From the NCBI GenBank assembly GCA_016699305.1, contig CP064970.1, positions 868,001 through 932,000 on the forward strand: a stretch of 64,000 bases of DNA. Reading direction: 5' to 3'. The notes under the pieces were generated by a model. The model did no database searches, was not told the DNA's origin, and worked only from the letters and a program-made list of their open reading frames with translations. Below are positions 17,653-26,712 of the stretch, piece after piece; position 1 is the first letter of the stretch, and every line of letters starts with the position of its first letter. The stretch is from Alphaproteobacteria bacterium (GTDB taxonomy: Bacteria; Pseudomonadota; Alphaproteobacteria; GCA-016699305). A program made the translations under genes and the position numbers.

Positions 17653-18249
17653 ATGCCTTCATTGAATGTCATCTCTCCCGCTTTATCCTCTCCCGTCCGG
17701 CACGGGGGAAGTGAGCCGCCGCCGGAACCTGACCAACCTCCAGGGCTGGACGGCAGCGGCGGCCTCTTGATCCGCGCCGCCCGGCTGGACGATCTGGACC
17801 GACTCTTCAACATTGAACAAGCTTGTTTTGACAGTGACGCCCTATCGCGCCGCAGCTTTCATCACGCGCTGACGCATGCCCATGCGACCTGTTTGGTCGA
17901 GACGATGGACGGCCATGTGGCGGGCTATGCCTTGGTTTTCGAACGCACGAATAGTCGCATCGCGTGGCTGAATTCCTTGGCCGTCGATCCCGCCTATCGT
18001 GGTCGTGGCATCGGACGCCGCCTGTTGGGCGCGGCCGAGTCCAGCGCGCGGCGGCACGGTTGCCATTGGATGCGGCTTGAGGTGCGACCCGATAACGGAT
18101 CGGCCTTGGCTCTTTACCGGCAAGAAGGCTATCAGCCCATCGCCACCATCCCCGGCTTTTACGAAGACGGCGCCCCGGCGCTGCGCCATCGCAAGAACCT
18201 CCTGGACGACACGTCGTCCGCCTCGCCCGTTTCTCAGACCTCGCCGTAG
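17653..18249 (+). CDS. GNAT-family N-acetyltransferase (RimI-like)
   Basis: 198 residues with a low-complexity Pro/Ser N terminus of about 38 residues; the domain then runs LIRAARLDDLDRLFNIEQAC to NGSALALYRQEGYQPIATIPGFY. The acetyl-CoA loop is RGRGIGRRLL, after LAVDPAYRG. The end of the reading frame is 14 bp before a RimK-like ATP-grasp gene. GNAT proteins next to RLAN-domain ATP-grasp ligases recur in proteobacteria, so the two may act on the same peptide or amino-acid product; the substrate is not known. Confidence 0.82.
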   Translation: MPSLNVISPALSSPVRHGGSEPPPEPDQPPGLDGSGGLLIRAARLDDLDRLFNIEQACFDSDALSRRSFHHALTHAHATCLVETMDGHVAGYALVFERTNSRIAWLNSLAVDPAYRGRGIGRRLLGAAESSARRHGCHWMRLEVRPDNGSALALYRQEGYQPIATIPGFYEDGAPALRHRKNLLDDTSSASPVSQTSP

Positions 18250-18263
18250 AGGAGTGTTATCGC

Positions 18264-19844
18264 ATGGCCACGCATCTATTGATCGTTGATCGGCGCGCCG
18301 ATTTTAAATGGGCCAAGAACAACTTGCAGGCCGTGACGACGCGCGACTACATCACGCGCCCCGACGCCTATCGCGCGAGGGCGCAACGGGTGATCAACCT
18401 GTCGCGCAGTTATACCTATCTGGGCTATGGCTATTATTCCTCGCTGCTGGCCGAGGCGCGCGGCGATAAGATCATCCCCAGCGTCAAGACCATCTTGGAC
18501 CTTAGCCAAAAGAGCATCTATCGCTTTGCCTTGCCCGAGCTGGACGAATTGCTGCGCCGACGCATGCGCCGCCTGACCCAGCGTCCGGAAACGTCCTTTT
18601 CTTTGTATATCTTCTTTGGCTATACGGATGACCGCCGGTTTCGCGATCTGGCCCGCAAGACATTCGACCTGTTTCGCTGCCCCATGCTAAAGGTGCAAAT
18701 GCGCCTGAAGGACGATTGGAGCATCGCCTCGATCCAGACCATGGATCTGGACGATCTGCAGCCCGAGCAGGAAGCCGATTTCGAGAAGGCTTTGGAAGCC
18801 TACACCCGCACTGGATGGCGTGAACCGGTGGTCAAGCGTGGCAACACCTATAGCATGGCCATTTTGCACAATCCGCGCGAGGCCATGGCGCCGTCCAACG
18901 CGCGAGCCTTGCAAAAATTCGTCCGCGCGGGCGAAGGGCTGGGCATGGAAGTCGAGATGATCGAGGCCAAGGACTATCTGCGCCTGACCGAATTCGACGC
19001 TCTGTTCATCCGCGAGACCACCGCGCTGGATCATCACACCTATCGCTTCGCCAAAAAGGCCGAGAAAGAAGGCCTGCCGGTGATGGACGATCCCAATTCC
19101 ATTCTTAAATGCACGAACAAGGTCTATCTGGCCGAATTGCTCAAGGCCAATGGTCTGCCCGCGCCGCGCACCTTGATCATCGATAAAAGCCGTCTGGCCT
19201 TGGTGCCGCAACAGGTGGATTTCCCGATCGTGTTCAAGATCCCGGATGGTTCGTTCTCACGCGGCATCTATAAGGTCCATAACCGCGACGAGCTGGAGGC
19301 CACCGCTGAGGCCCTGTTCGAGGAGTCGGACGTGATCTTGGCCCAAGAATACATGTTCACGGCCTTCGATTGGCGCGTGGTGATCGTGAATAACGAACCC
19401 ATCGTGGCCTGCCAATACATGATGGCCAAAAACCACTGGAAGGCCGTGCGCCACAGCAGCATCGGCGCACGTCCCCAGCAGGGCGCGCATCGCACCTTGC
19501 TGGTCGAGGAAACGCCGCGCGACGTGCTGGACTTGGCCATCAAAGCCGCCGGCCTTATCGGTGACGGTCTGTATGGCGTGGACATCAAGGAGAACGACAA
19601 CGGCCTGTTCGTGATGGAGATCAACGACAATCCGAATCTGGATGCGGGGATCGAAGATCAGGGTCTAAAGGACGAATTGTACCGCATCATCTTGCGTGAT
19701 TTTATCCGGCGCATCGAACAAAGCCCGCGCCGCGAGACGATTAATCGTCCGGAACTTATCCCTTCTGTTTCTCTTCCCGTCAGCGATTCGAATTTATGGC
19801 TTAGCGACGAATCGCTGCATCCTGAAAAAATTTTAACGCATTGA
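18264..19844 (+). CDS. RimK-like ATP-grasp ligase with N-terminal RLAN domain
   Basis: 526 residues. The first about 190 (DYITRPDAYRARAQRVINLS, YLGYGYYSSLLAEARGDKII) form the RLAN domain that precedes some ATP-grasp ligases. The ATP-grasp part (about 260-500) has PDGSFSRGIYKV (phosphate loop), ILAQEYMFTAFDWRVVI and the metal-binding end DIKENDNGLFVMEINDNPNL. Such ligases join an amino group to a carboxylate with ATP; a role in making a small peptide or modifying a protein is inferred. The partner carboxylate-amine ligase often seen with this pair is not in the window. Confidence 0.85.
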   Translation: MATHLLIVDRRADFKWAKNNLQAVTTRDYITRPDAYRARAQRVINLSRSYTYLGYGYYSSLLAEARGDKIIPSVKTILDLSQKSIYRFALPELDELLRRRMRRLTQRPETSFSLYIFFGYTDDRRFRDLARKTFDLFRCPMLKVQMRLKDDWSIASIQTMDLDDLQPEQEADFEKALEAYTRTGWREPVVKRGNTYSMAILHNPREAMAPSNARALQKFVRAGEGLGMEVEMIEAKDYLRLTEFDALFIRETTALDHHTYRFAKKAEKEGLPVMDDPNSILKCTNKVYLAELLKANGLPAPRTLIIDKSRLALVPQQVDFPIVFKIPDGSFSRGIYKVHNRDELEATAEALFEESDVILAQEYMFTAFDWRVVIVNNEPIVACQYMMAKNHWKAVRHSSIGARPQQGAHRTLLVEETPRDVLDLAIKAAGLIGDGLYGVDIKENDNGLFVMEINDNPNLDAGIEDQGLKDELYRIILRDFIRRIEQSPRRETINRPELIPSVSLPVSDSNLWLSDESLHPEKILTH

Positions 19845-20072
19845 TATAACATACAATTTTATCCACACACCATGAAACTAATCCGGCTTGCTTTCGGTAG
19901 CGGCCCGGCCTAGCTTTTTCACATGTTAATAATTCCTTCACCATCTCATCCTGTTGGGACGCGCCAACGGCACCTCATCAGCAGGAGGAGGAAGTGACGG
20001 AATTCGAAACAATTCTGTGGATTGCGACCATCTGTTACCACTCCTCAACAACCAACCACACGGAGACAAGAC

Positions 20073-21005
20073 ATGGCTGAAGACACCAACACATGGGACG
20101 ATGCACGAGTCGCTCAAGTTCATATTGCAGAAGGCCTTATTGGCATTGAACCAGACATGCTGCCTGATCATCTTCTTCCCGAGGGTAACAGGCCACAAAA
20201 AAAGATTATCGCGGAAGCGCACGCGGCCGAGGCGATGAAGGCCGCCCCTGACCAAACGGTGGAGAATCCCCCAAATCCACAGGAAATTTTGCCAGAATCT
20301 CCCACTCGCCTCACCGGCATTGCTATGGCGGAGTTCGCGCTGAAAGGTAGCCTCATTGAGGGTGTCCCTGCCTACATAGAACAAGTGCCAGGATACTGCC
20401 TTGTGCAGCCATGGACTGAAAATAAGCCCGGAATCTGGGCCGGACATGCCAATGCCATCCGGACATGGCAGCGCGCATTAGAATCCGAGCCGTTCAAATA
20501 TTCCTATACTGACGACAGCGGAACCGTTCATCAGGTGCACCATAAGCTAAAGAATCCGATGGAAACTCTGTACAGTTCAAACAGTGCGGCACCGACCCCT
20601 CATGACACGAGCATTCATGTCACGCTGATCCCCGACAATCGCCGCAGGGACGAACTCGTATTGGTAGAGCAATGGACCGACGATGAGGGAAGACAAGCGA
20701 TGGTCCTGCATCAAGACAGCCATTACCCTGCCGCCAATGATCGACGCACAGGGACAATGGCCTATGCCCTCAAAGCAATGGCAGCCGTTGCCGCGGAAAG
20801 TGACATGACGAAAGGTGGGAGCCAGCCCATCGACATTTTTGGCGATGATGCAAGCATCGTTACCATGCGCAACCATCTGGTAGATCAGGGTATCCCGAAA
20901 AGTTTGATCCACGTTCGGGATGTATCCAAAAATGCGTCCCCCTCGCGCCCTGCTGGCTCATCAGAAAAACCCTCGACCCCACCAGCGCCTGGCAATGGTA
21001 GCTAA
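20073..21005 (+). CDS. Unknown protein with disordered Pro/Ser-rich tail
   Basis: 310 residues from the ATG at 20073, chosen because CGGAGACAAG sits just upstream; the frame stays open to 20022. No known domain is recognised. The middle (IHVTLIPDNRRRDELVLVEQ, AMVLHQDSHYPAANDRRTGT) looks globular, and the last 25 residues (SPSRPAGSSEKPSTPPAPGN) look disordered. There is no signal peptide or membrane helix. The composition is less GC-rich than the housekeeping genes and resembles the other unknown cargo genes here. A hairpin shared with the next small gene follows the stop. Confidence 0.65.
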   Translation: MAEDTNTWDDARVAQVHIAEGLIGIEPDMLPDHLLPEGNRPQKKIIAEAHAAEAMKAAPDQTVENPPNPQEILPESPTRLTGIAMAEFALKGSLIEGVPAYIEQVPGYCLVQPWTENKPGIWAGHANAIRTWQRALESEPFKYSYTDDSGTVHQVHHKLKNPMETLYSSNSAAPTPHDTSIHVTLIPDNRRRDELVLVEQWTDDEGRQAMVLHQDSHYPAANDRRTGTMAYALKAMAAVAAESDMTKGGSQPIDIFGDDASIVTMRNHLVDQGIPKSLIHVRDVSKNASPSRPAGSSEKPSTPPAPGNGS

Positions 21006-21043
21006 GCCAAGTATACAGGCACGAACCTAGGGCAGAAAAAAGC

Positions 21044-21070
21044 GGGCCGTCCTGAAATTTAGGGCGGCCC
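21044..21070. terminator. Hairpin, first of a twin pair
   Basis: Arms GGGCCGTCCT (21044-21053) and AGGGCGGCCC (21061-21070) with a 7-base loop. A run of six A's lies on the left, so as a classic terminator it would work best on the reverse strand. The same hairpin with a T-tail on the plus strand is found at 21470-21495, after the next gene. Confidence 0.55.
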
Positions 21071-21136
21071 GTATCCTCGGCTCTATCCGGCAAAGACAAA
21101 CAAAAAAATCAACCCAAACCATGAGGGAGATGTGGC

Positions 21137-21409
21137 ATGAGCACTGCGGATTATGGGATCAATGCATGGTCCATTGAGCATAGCATGAGGGAAGCGCTTG
21201 AGCAGTCAGAACGAGATCAATTTCTAGGAACGGGCAGGAAGAGGCGGAGACATCAAAAGATAGTCGCGCTGATTCAAGGGATGGATCTAAGACAAGAATG
21301 GATGAAATCACTGGCGGCAGAAAAGAAAGAGCGGGCCATAGCAAGAAGCGGGCCCCAAAGGAGTGCAAAGGCTCCGACAGCACCCATTCAGACATATGAC
21401 ATCGGCTGA
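21137..21409 (+). CDS. Small basic protein, unknown function
   Basis: 90 residues, strongly charged (RKRRRHQKIVALIQ, AAEKKERAIARSG), probably helical and without a membrane segment. GAGGGAGATGTGGC directly before the ATG gives a good ribosome site. It sits between two copies of the same hairpin and follows the unknown gene at 20073 in the same direction. No family is recognised. Confidence 0.55.
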   Translation: MSTADYGINAWSIEHSMREALEQSERDQFLGTGRKRRRHQKIVALIQGMDLRQEWMKSLAAEKKERAIARSGPQRSAKAPTAPIQTYDIG

Positions 21410-21469
21410 TGGTAAACTGAAAAGCACTCGGCATGCGGATCAGCATGTATCCGTTTGATAGGGTGACGG

Positions 21470-21500
21470 GGCCGTCCTAAATTTAGGGCGGCCCTTTTCT
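21470..21500 (+). terminator. Rho-independent terminator, second of the twin pair
   Basis: Arms GGGCCGTCCT (21470-21479) and AGGGCGGCCC (21486-21495) followed by TTTTCTT. It is nearly identical to the hairpin at 21044-21070. It ends the small-gene transcript and lies just before the end of the convergent yejB gene. Confidence 0.7.
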
Positions 21501-21511
21501 TCGAAGAGACT

Positions 21512-22624
21512 TCAAGCGCCCCGTGATTCGAAATCCAACCGAGGATCGGTGAGCATGCAGGCCAAATCGCCCAGCAGATTCATGGCCAGGCCCAACAAGG
21601 TAAAGACATACAGCGTGCCGAACACCACCGGGTAATCGCGGTTGATGGCGGATTCAAAGCCCAGAAGGCCCAGCCCGTCTAGGGAAAAGATCACCTCGAT
21701 CAACACCGAGCCGGTGAACAGAACTCCCAAGAACGCATGCGGGAATCCCGCGATCACCACGATCATGGCGTTGCGAAACACATGGCCCCACAAGACGCGC
21801 TTTTCGGACAGGCCTTTGGCGCGCGCGGTGGTCACATATTGCTTATGGATTTCTTCAAGAAAGGCGTTCTTGGTCAGCATGCATAGGCTGGCAAAGCCGC
21901 CGATGACCAATGCCAGGACCGGCAAGGCGATATGCCACAGATAGTCCAAGATACGCTGGGGCCAAGGCATATCGCCCCAATTCTCCGACACCAGGCCGCG
22001 CAGGGGAAACCAATCCCAATATCGTCCGCCCGCGAACAGCACCACCAACAAGATGGCAAACAAAAAGGCCGGGATGGCATAGCCGATGATGATGGCGGCG
22101 CTGGTCCACACGTCGAAGGCCGAGCCGTGACGCACCGCCTTGCGTATCCCTAGGGGGATCGAGACCAGATAGACCAGGAACGTCGTCCATAACCCCAGCG
22201 AGATCGACACCGGCAATTTTTGAGCAATCAAATCCACCACGCGCGTGTCGCGGTAATAGCTGCGTCCCAGATCGAAGCTGGCATAGGCCAGCATCATGCG
22301 GGCAAAGCGTTCGGGCAAGGGCTTGTCAAAGCCGAACATCTGCTCCAATTCCTTGATCAAGGCCGGGTCCATGCCGCGCGCGCCGCGATAGGCGCTGGCC
22401 GTTCCCCCCTCCCCCGCCGGACCGCCGCGCGGTCCCGCGCGCACGATATCGCCGCCTTCTCCCGCGAAGCGTCCCGTGGCCTCGGCCGCCGTGCCCTGGA
22501 ACCGCGCGATCATGCGATCCACCGGACCGCCCGGCGCGGCCTGGGCGATCAGGAAATTGACGATCATGATCCCGAACAATGTGGGGATGATGAGCAGCAG
22601 ACGGCGCAAGGCGTAATGGAGCAT
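21512..22624 (-). CDS. yejB: Peptide ABC transporter permease YejB
   Basis: A 370-residue binding-protein-dependent permease with the YejB start (MLHYALRRLLLIIPTLFGIM) and the long periplasmic loop after the first helix (PGGPVDRMIARFQGTAAEAT) typical of YejB rather than DppB/OppB. The EAA loop is ITTARAKGLSEKRVLWGHVFRNA-like (VTTARAKGLSEKRVLWGH). YejABEF imports oligopeptides, including microcin C in enterobacteria. YejE, its heterodimer partner, would normally follow; here it is about 24 kb away (46971-48014), and yejA and yejF are not in the window. Confidence 0.92.
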   Translation of the reverse strand: MLHYALRRLLLIIPTLFGIMIVNFLIAQAAPGGPVDRMIARFQGTAAEATGRFAGEGGDIVRAGPRGGPAGEGGTASAYRGARGMDPALIKELEQMFGFDKPLPERFARMMLAYASFDLGRSYYRDTRVVDLIAQKLPVSISLGLWTTFLVYLVSIPLGIRKAVRHGSAFDVWTSAAIIIGYAIPAFLFAILLVVLFAGGRYWDWFPLRGLVSENWGDMPWPQRILDYLWHIALPVLALVIGGFASLCMLTKNAFLEEIHKQYVTTARAKGLSEKRVLWGHVFRNAMIVVIAGFPHAFLGVLFTGSVLIEVIFSLDGLGLLGFESAINRDYPVVFGTLYVFTLLGLAMNLLGDLACMLTDPRLDFESRGA

Positions 22625-22678
22625 GACAGGCAGACTCCTCTCTTTTCCCCGCCGCCGTCAAGGTGTATCAAGGCCCCT

Positions 22679-23122
22679 ATGCCCGCGCATCGTGAAAGCC
22701 GCATCCTGCCCTGGACGCCCGAACAATTGTTCGATCTGGTGGCCGATGTGGAATCTTATCCCAAGTTCCTGCCCTGGTGCCTGGCCGCCCGGGTGCGATC
22801 ACGCCAGGGGGATGAGCTGGTGGCGGATTTGGTGGTCGGCCACCGCATCTGGCGTGAGACATTTACATCCCTGGTGCATCTGGAACGCCCCGCGCGCATC
22901 CAAGTGCGTTACGGCGGCGGGCCGCTCTCTCACCTACACAACGCCTGGAGCTTCGAACCCGCGCCGACGCCCGATGGCGCGTCCGGCTGTCGCCTGGGGA
23001 TGGAACTGGATATCGACATGGCCTCCCCCCTGCTGCGCCGCGCTCTGGGCATGGTGTTCGACCCTGCCGTGGCGCGCATCGTCACCGCATTCGAGGCGCG
23101 TGCACAGAGGCTGTATCCATAG
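22679..23122 (+). CDS. ratA: RatA/COQ10-type START-like protein (ubiquinone-binding family)
   Basis: 147 residues from the ATG at 22679, which matches the usual length; the frame runs open much further upstream. The pattern HRESRILPWTPEQLFDLVAD, VESYPKFLPWCLAARV and the GPLSHLHNAWSFEP loop identify the polyketide cyclase/COQ10 family. In alphaproteobacteria and mitochondria this family is linked to coenzyme Q; in Escherichia coli the member is named RatA. Its start lies 55 bp from that of yejB on the other strand. Confidence 0.88.
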   Translation: MPAHRESRILPWTPEQLFDLVADVESYPKFLPWCLAARVRSRQGDELVADLVVGHRIWRETFTSLVHLERPARIQVRYGGGPLSHLHNAWSFEPAPTPDGASGCRLGMELDIDMASPLLRRALGMVFDPAVARIVTAFEARAQRLYP

Positions 23123-23240
23123 ATGTTCTTATTTTGTTCTTGACTTGGGTGGCATGATCGGGTATTTGACAATGGACGGGGGCGAAGGCTGTGCGGCGGT
23201 GCCTCTGAGCATAGATCGGCTTCCACTGTCCAGGATAAAG

Positions 23241-23490
23241 CTAGACTTTTTCCTGAACCCCAGCGTCTTCGGCCAGGGCAGGTGATGGACTCCCGCCTTC
23301 GCGGGAGTGACTCATGGGGAGAGGGATGCGCACGACAAAGCTTGCCGTATTCATATGAAAGCTACCCTCTCAACTTAGTCATGCTCGCGCATACGGCATC
23401 CATCACTCGCCATCAACGCTGGCACTAAATTGCAGACTCTTTTCTGAACCCCAGCGCCTTCGGCCAGAACAGGTGATAGCCCCCCCGTAA
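23241..23490 (+). repeat. Dispersed palindromic repeat, form B, copy at the phage-cluster edge
   Basis: The space 23123-23561 holds no gene. A palindromic core (CTCCCGCCTTCGCGGGAG) follows CAGCGTCTTCGGCCAGGGCA. About 190 bp later the flank motif CAGACTCTTTTCTGAACCCC and CGCCTTCGGCCAG recur, so the element is bounded by direct copies of the same flank. Between them a second, weaker hairpin (TGCTCGCGCATACGGCATCC) corresponds to the other arm of form A copies. The remainder of the space shows no clear signal. Confidence 0.7.
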
Positions 23491-23561
23491 AAAGAGGGAA
23501 GTCAGCGCATAGAACGCCAAGCCTTGATCGCGGGCATAGGGATAAGCGTGAGGTACTTTCT

Positions 23562-24005
23562 ATGACTGAACCATCCGATAGCTGCCCTCCTCCTCCGCGC
23601 AAGCCCAAACCAAAAACCGCAGAATCCGAACATGTCACCACTCTGGCCCGTGCGCATACCGCCAAGGCCATCGCGGCTTTGGCCGAGATTTTGCACGACG
23701 AGGACGATCCGCGCATACGGGTGGCGGCGGCGCGGGCGTTATTAGAGCGCGGCTGGGGACGTCCAGCCGCCATGAATGAGGATGAAACAAGCATGAACGA
23801 GACGGATGCAACGCAGCGTGAGCAAGCCGGACAAGAAGCCTATCGACTTTTGGAGCAGCTTGCCTCCCATAAACGTGGCGGCGGCGCGCGCCCGGATGCG
23901 GTGGATCAAGACGGCGCGGCCCGAACAGCTGACGCCCGAGGGGGATTGGCGGATATGGCTGATCCTGGCCGGTCGCGGCTGGGGCAAGACACGAACGGGG
24001 GCTGA
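23562..24005 (+). CDS. Putative small terminase-associated protein (GTA g1-like position)
   Basis: 147 residues. The N-terminal two-thirds look real: a Pro-rich start, then HTAKAIAALAEILHDEDDPR and VAAARALLERGWGRPAA, a pattern common in small proteins encoded directly before phage large terminases. The last about 45 residues overlap the large terminase in another frame and look like translation of its shadow. The gene may therefore be shorter, or shifted near 23800-23880. It opens the phage cluster. Confidence 0.55.
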   Translation: MTEPSDSCPPPPRKPKPKTAESEHVTTLARAHTAKAIAALAEILHDEDDPRIRVAAARALLERGWGRPAAMNEDETSMNETDATQREQAGQEAYRLLEQLASHKRGGGARPDAVDQDGAARTADARGGLADMADPGRSRLGQDTNGG

Positions 24006-25119
24006 AGACGCAGCCCATTACGCCCTATGGCACGAAGGCGCGCGTTTGGCCGTGGTCGCCCCCACTTACGCCGATGCGCGAGATACTTGCGTGGAGGGCG
24101 ATAGCGGTTTGCTCAGCGTCATCCCGCCTCTTTGCGTGCGGGCTTGGAACCGCAGTCTGGGCGAATTGGTGCTGGTCAATGGCAGTCGCTTTAAGTTGTT
24201 TTCCGCCGACCGGCCCGAGCGTTTGCGCGGTCCGCAGCATCATCGCGCCTGGGCGGACGAGCTGGCCGCCTGGCCCGCCCCCGAAACCCTCGATCAAGTG
24301 CTGTTCGGCCTGCGCCTGGGGATCGATCCGCGCCTTATCGTCACCACGACGCCAAAGCCGGTGCCGTTGGTCGTCCAATTGACCGAAAGGGAGGGGCGGG
24401 ATGTGCGCGTGACGCGCGGGACCACCTATGACAACGCCCGGCATCTGGCCCCGGCGGCGCTGGCCCAATTGCGCGAACGCTATGAAGGCACACGTCTGGG
24501 ACGGCAAGAGCTGCATGCCGATCTGTTGCAAGACGTGCAAGGCGCTTTATGGACGCATGAGCAATGCGACCGGTGCCGCATTCCGACCCCTCCCCCGCTG
24601 GCGCGCGTGGTGATCGCCATTGATCCGGCCATGGGCGCGGGTGGCAGTGATGGCGACGAAACAGGCATCATCGCCGCCGGACGCGACACGCAAGGACGGA
24701 TCACCGTTCTGGCCGACGGTTCGGGGCATTACTCGCCCGATGCTTGGGCGCGCATGGCCGTGGGTTTATTTCACGAATGGTCCGCGCATCTGGTGGTGGC
24801 CGAAGTCAATGAAGGCGGCGCGTTGGTCGAGCGCGTCTTGCGCATGGTCGAGCCGCATCTGCCTTTCAAGGCACTGCGCGCCTTGCGCGGCAAAGTCGCC
24901 CGTGCCCTGCCCGTGGCGGCCCTATACGAACAGGGCCGCATGCAGCATTGGAGCGGCGGCGGGCTGGACGCGCTGGAGGATCAAATGTGCCGCTTTACCC
25001 ATCAGGGATTGGCAGGAGGCAAACACCGCTCACCCGATCGAGTCGATGCCTTGGTCTGGGCGGTCACCGAGTTGATGCAAGACGACCTGCACAGCCCTCC
25101 GCGCATCCGATTGGGATAA
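23806..25119 (+). CDS. Phage/GTA terminase large subunit
   Basis: 437 residues. The ATPase domain has the Walker A-like LAGRGWGKTRTG (about residues 54-65), KLFSADRPERLRGPQHHRAW, Walker B-like AWADELAAWPAP and the coupling motif IVTTTPKP. The nuclease domain begins VVIAIDPAMGAGGSDGDETG with its metal-binding Asp. This is the GTA/HK97-group TerL, the packaging motor and DNA cutter. The order TerL, portal, protease, capsid follows, as in RcGTA g2-g5. The start region overlaps the preceding small gene by about 200 bp. Confidence 0.92.
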   Translation: MQRSVSKPDKKPIDFWSSLPPINVAAARARMRWIKTARPEQLTPEGDWRIWLILAGRGWGKTRTGAEDAAHYALWHEGARLAVVAPTYADARDTCVEGDSGLLSVIPPLCVRAWNRSLGELVLVNGSRFKLFSADRPERLRGPQHHRAWADELAAWPAPETLDQVLFGLRLGIDPRLIVTTTPKPVPLVVQLTEREGRDVRVTRGTTYDNARHLAPAALAQLRERYEGTRLGRQELHADLLQDVQGALWTHEQCDRCRIPTPPPLARVVIAIDPAMGAGGSDGDETGIIAAGRDTQGRITVLADGSGHYSPDAWARMAVGLFHEWSAHLVVAEVNEGGALVERVLRMVEPHLPFKALRALRGKVARALPVAALYEQGRMQHWSGGGLDALEDQMCRFTHQGLAGGKHRSPDRVDALVWAVTELMQDDLHSPPRIRLG

Positions 25120-25152
25120 TCGCATGATTGGTATGACCAACAGGAGACACGC

Positions 25153-26412
25153 ATGAGCATCTGGAACACCCTCATCACTCCGTGGCTGCACGGGATGCGC
25201 ATGCCTGATCGGGAACCCGACACACAGGGCAAGGCCAGCGTCAGCGGCCCCTTGGTCGCCTATAGCAGTTCCGGACGGCCACGCTGGACGCCGCGGCGCT
25301 ATGACTCTCTGGCCGAGGAAGGCTTTCGCAAAAACGTGGTGGCTTGGCGTTGCGTGACGCGCGTGGCCCAGGCCGCCGCCACCATTCCTTGGTTGCTCTA
25401 TGACCGAACGGGACGCGAATGGACCGAGCATCCGGTGCTGGCCTTGCTGCAGCGTCCCAATCCGTTGCAAGGCGGGGTATCCTTTTTTGAGCAGGTCTAT
25501 GCCACATGGCAGCTTTCGGGAAACGTCTATATCGAAGCGGTGCGCCCGGACGACCGCTCTCCCCCGCGTGAGCTGTATAGCCTGCGGCCCGACCGGATGA
25601 AGGTGATCCCGGGCGGCGCGGGACTGCCCCAAGGCTATGAATACAGCGTGGAAGGCCGCGCGGTCCGTTGGCCGTGCGATCCACTAAGCGGTTCTAGCCC
25701 CATTTTGCACTGGAAATCCTTTAATCCCTTGGACGACTGGTACGGCATGGCCCCTGCCGAGGCGGCCTTGCTGTCCATCGATCAACACAACGCGGCGGGA
25801 GCCTGGAACCAGGCCCTGCTGAACCAAAGCGCGCGGCCTTCGGGCGCGTTGGTCTATGCGCCCAAGGCGGGGCCGTCTGCGCTGAGCGACGAACAATTCC
25901 GCCGCCTGAAAGAGGAACTGGACGAACACTACCAATCCGCCCGCAACGCCGGACGGCCTTTGGTGCTGGAAGGCGGGTTGGAATGGCACGAGATGAGCCT
26001 ATCCCCCAAAGACATGGATTGGCTGCAAGGACGCGACGCCGCGGCGCGTGATATCGCCCTGGCCTTTGGCGTGCCCGAGCAATTGGTGGGAGTCAGCGAC
26101 TCGCAAACCTACGCGAATATGGCGCAAGCGCGTCTGGCCATGTATGAGGAAACCGTGATCCCCCTGGCCACGCAATTGGCGGCGGCTTTGAACGCCTGGT
26201 TGCTTCCTATGTTCGCGCGGCCTGGCGATTTGCGCTTGGATATCGATATCGACGCCATCAGCGCGTTATCGGAGCGGCGCGATGCCCTATGGTCCAAGCT
26301 GAACGAGGCCGATTTTCTGACGCTGAACGAAAAACGCGCTGCTTTGGGCTATGCCCCCGTCCCGGGCGGCGACGAAATCGGACCAGGCCATATGGAGACT
26401 GAGGCTATTTAA
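25153..26412 (+). CDS. HK97-family portal protein
   Basis: 419 residues. Typical portal features: an N-terminal clip (LAEEGFRKNVVAWRCVTRVA), the wing (LQRPNPLQGGVSFFEQVYAT, LSGNVYIEAVRPDDRSPPRE), then SPILHWKSFNPLDDWYGMAP, the stem region, and GVPEQLVGVSDSQTYANMAQ. It forms the dodecameric channel at one capsid vertex. Its last about 17 codons and the following spacer are duplicated about 290 bp downstream, at 26641-26712. Confidence 0.92.
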   Translation: MSIWNTLITPWLHGMRMPDREPDTQGKASVSGPLVAYSSSGRPRWTPRRYDSLAEEGFRKNVVAWRCVTRVAQAAATIPWLLYDRTGREWTEHPVLALLQRPNPLQGGVSFFEQVYATWQLSGNVYIEAVRPDDRSPPRELYSLRPDRMKVIPGGAGLPQGYEYSVEGRAVRWPCDPLSGSSPILHWKSFNPLDDWYGMAPAEAALLSIDQHNAAGAWNQALLNQSARPSGALVYAPKAGPSALSDEQFRRLKEELDEHYQSARNAGRPLVLEGGLEWHEMSLSPKDMDWLQGRDAAARDIALAFGVPEQLVGVSDSQTYANMAQARLAMYEETVIPLATQLAAALNAWLLPMFARPGDLRLDIDIDAISALSERRDALWSKLNEADFLTLNEKRAALGYAPVPGGDEIGPGHMETEAI

Positions 26413-26712
26413 AGTACGGGGTTGTATCTGGATTCTGCTGCCTGCTTTCTAAACCAAGAAAGGAACTTTCCGACCATGCCGCATGCCCGGCGCGCTTGCG
26501 CCTTTGACATGAAATCCCTGACCGAGGATGGCCGTGTGACCGGCTATGCCAGCGTCTTTGATCTGGTGGATGCCCAGGACGAGCAAGTCTCGCCCGGCGC
26601 GTTCCGTCGCAGCCTGGCCGCCTGGAGCAAGACGGGACGCATGCCGCCGTCCCGGGCGGCGGCGAAATCGGCCCGGACGTATGGAGGCTGAGGCTATTTG
26701 AATTGCGGGGTT
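26351..26712 (+). repeat. Tandem duplication across the portal/protease junction
   Basis: The portal tail at 26351-26423 is repeated at 26641-26712 with scattered differences (shared stretches CCCGGGCGGC and GAGGCTATTT). The protease head at 26451-26640 is repeated at 27331-27529. In the second copy the spacer between portal tail and protease head is replaced by the secreted-protein gene at 26694-27218. Confidence 0.85.
26476..26691 (+). pseudogene. Truncated duplicate of the prohead protease start
   Basis: The first 58 codons copy the intact prohead protease at 27356 almost exactly (one change in the first about 48 codons), including the ribosome site CCAAGAAAGGAAC. The copy then runs into a second copy of the portal gene tail at a 10-bp microhomology (ATGCCGCCGT at 26641, ATGCCCCCGT at 26351). 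The predicted catalytic residues His63 and Ser111 of the full protein are missing, so it cannot be active. Translation would end in SRAAAKSARTYGG. Confidence 0.85.
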
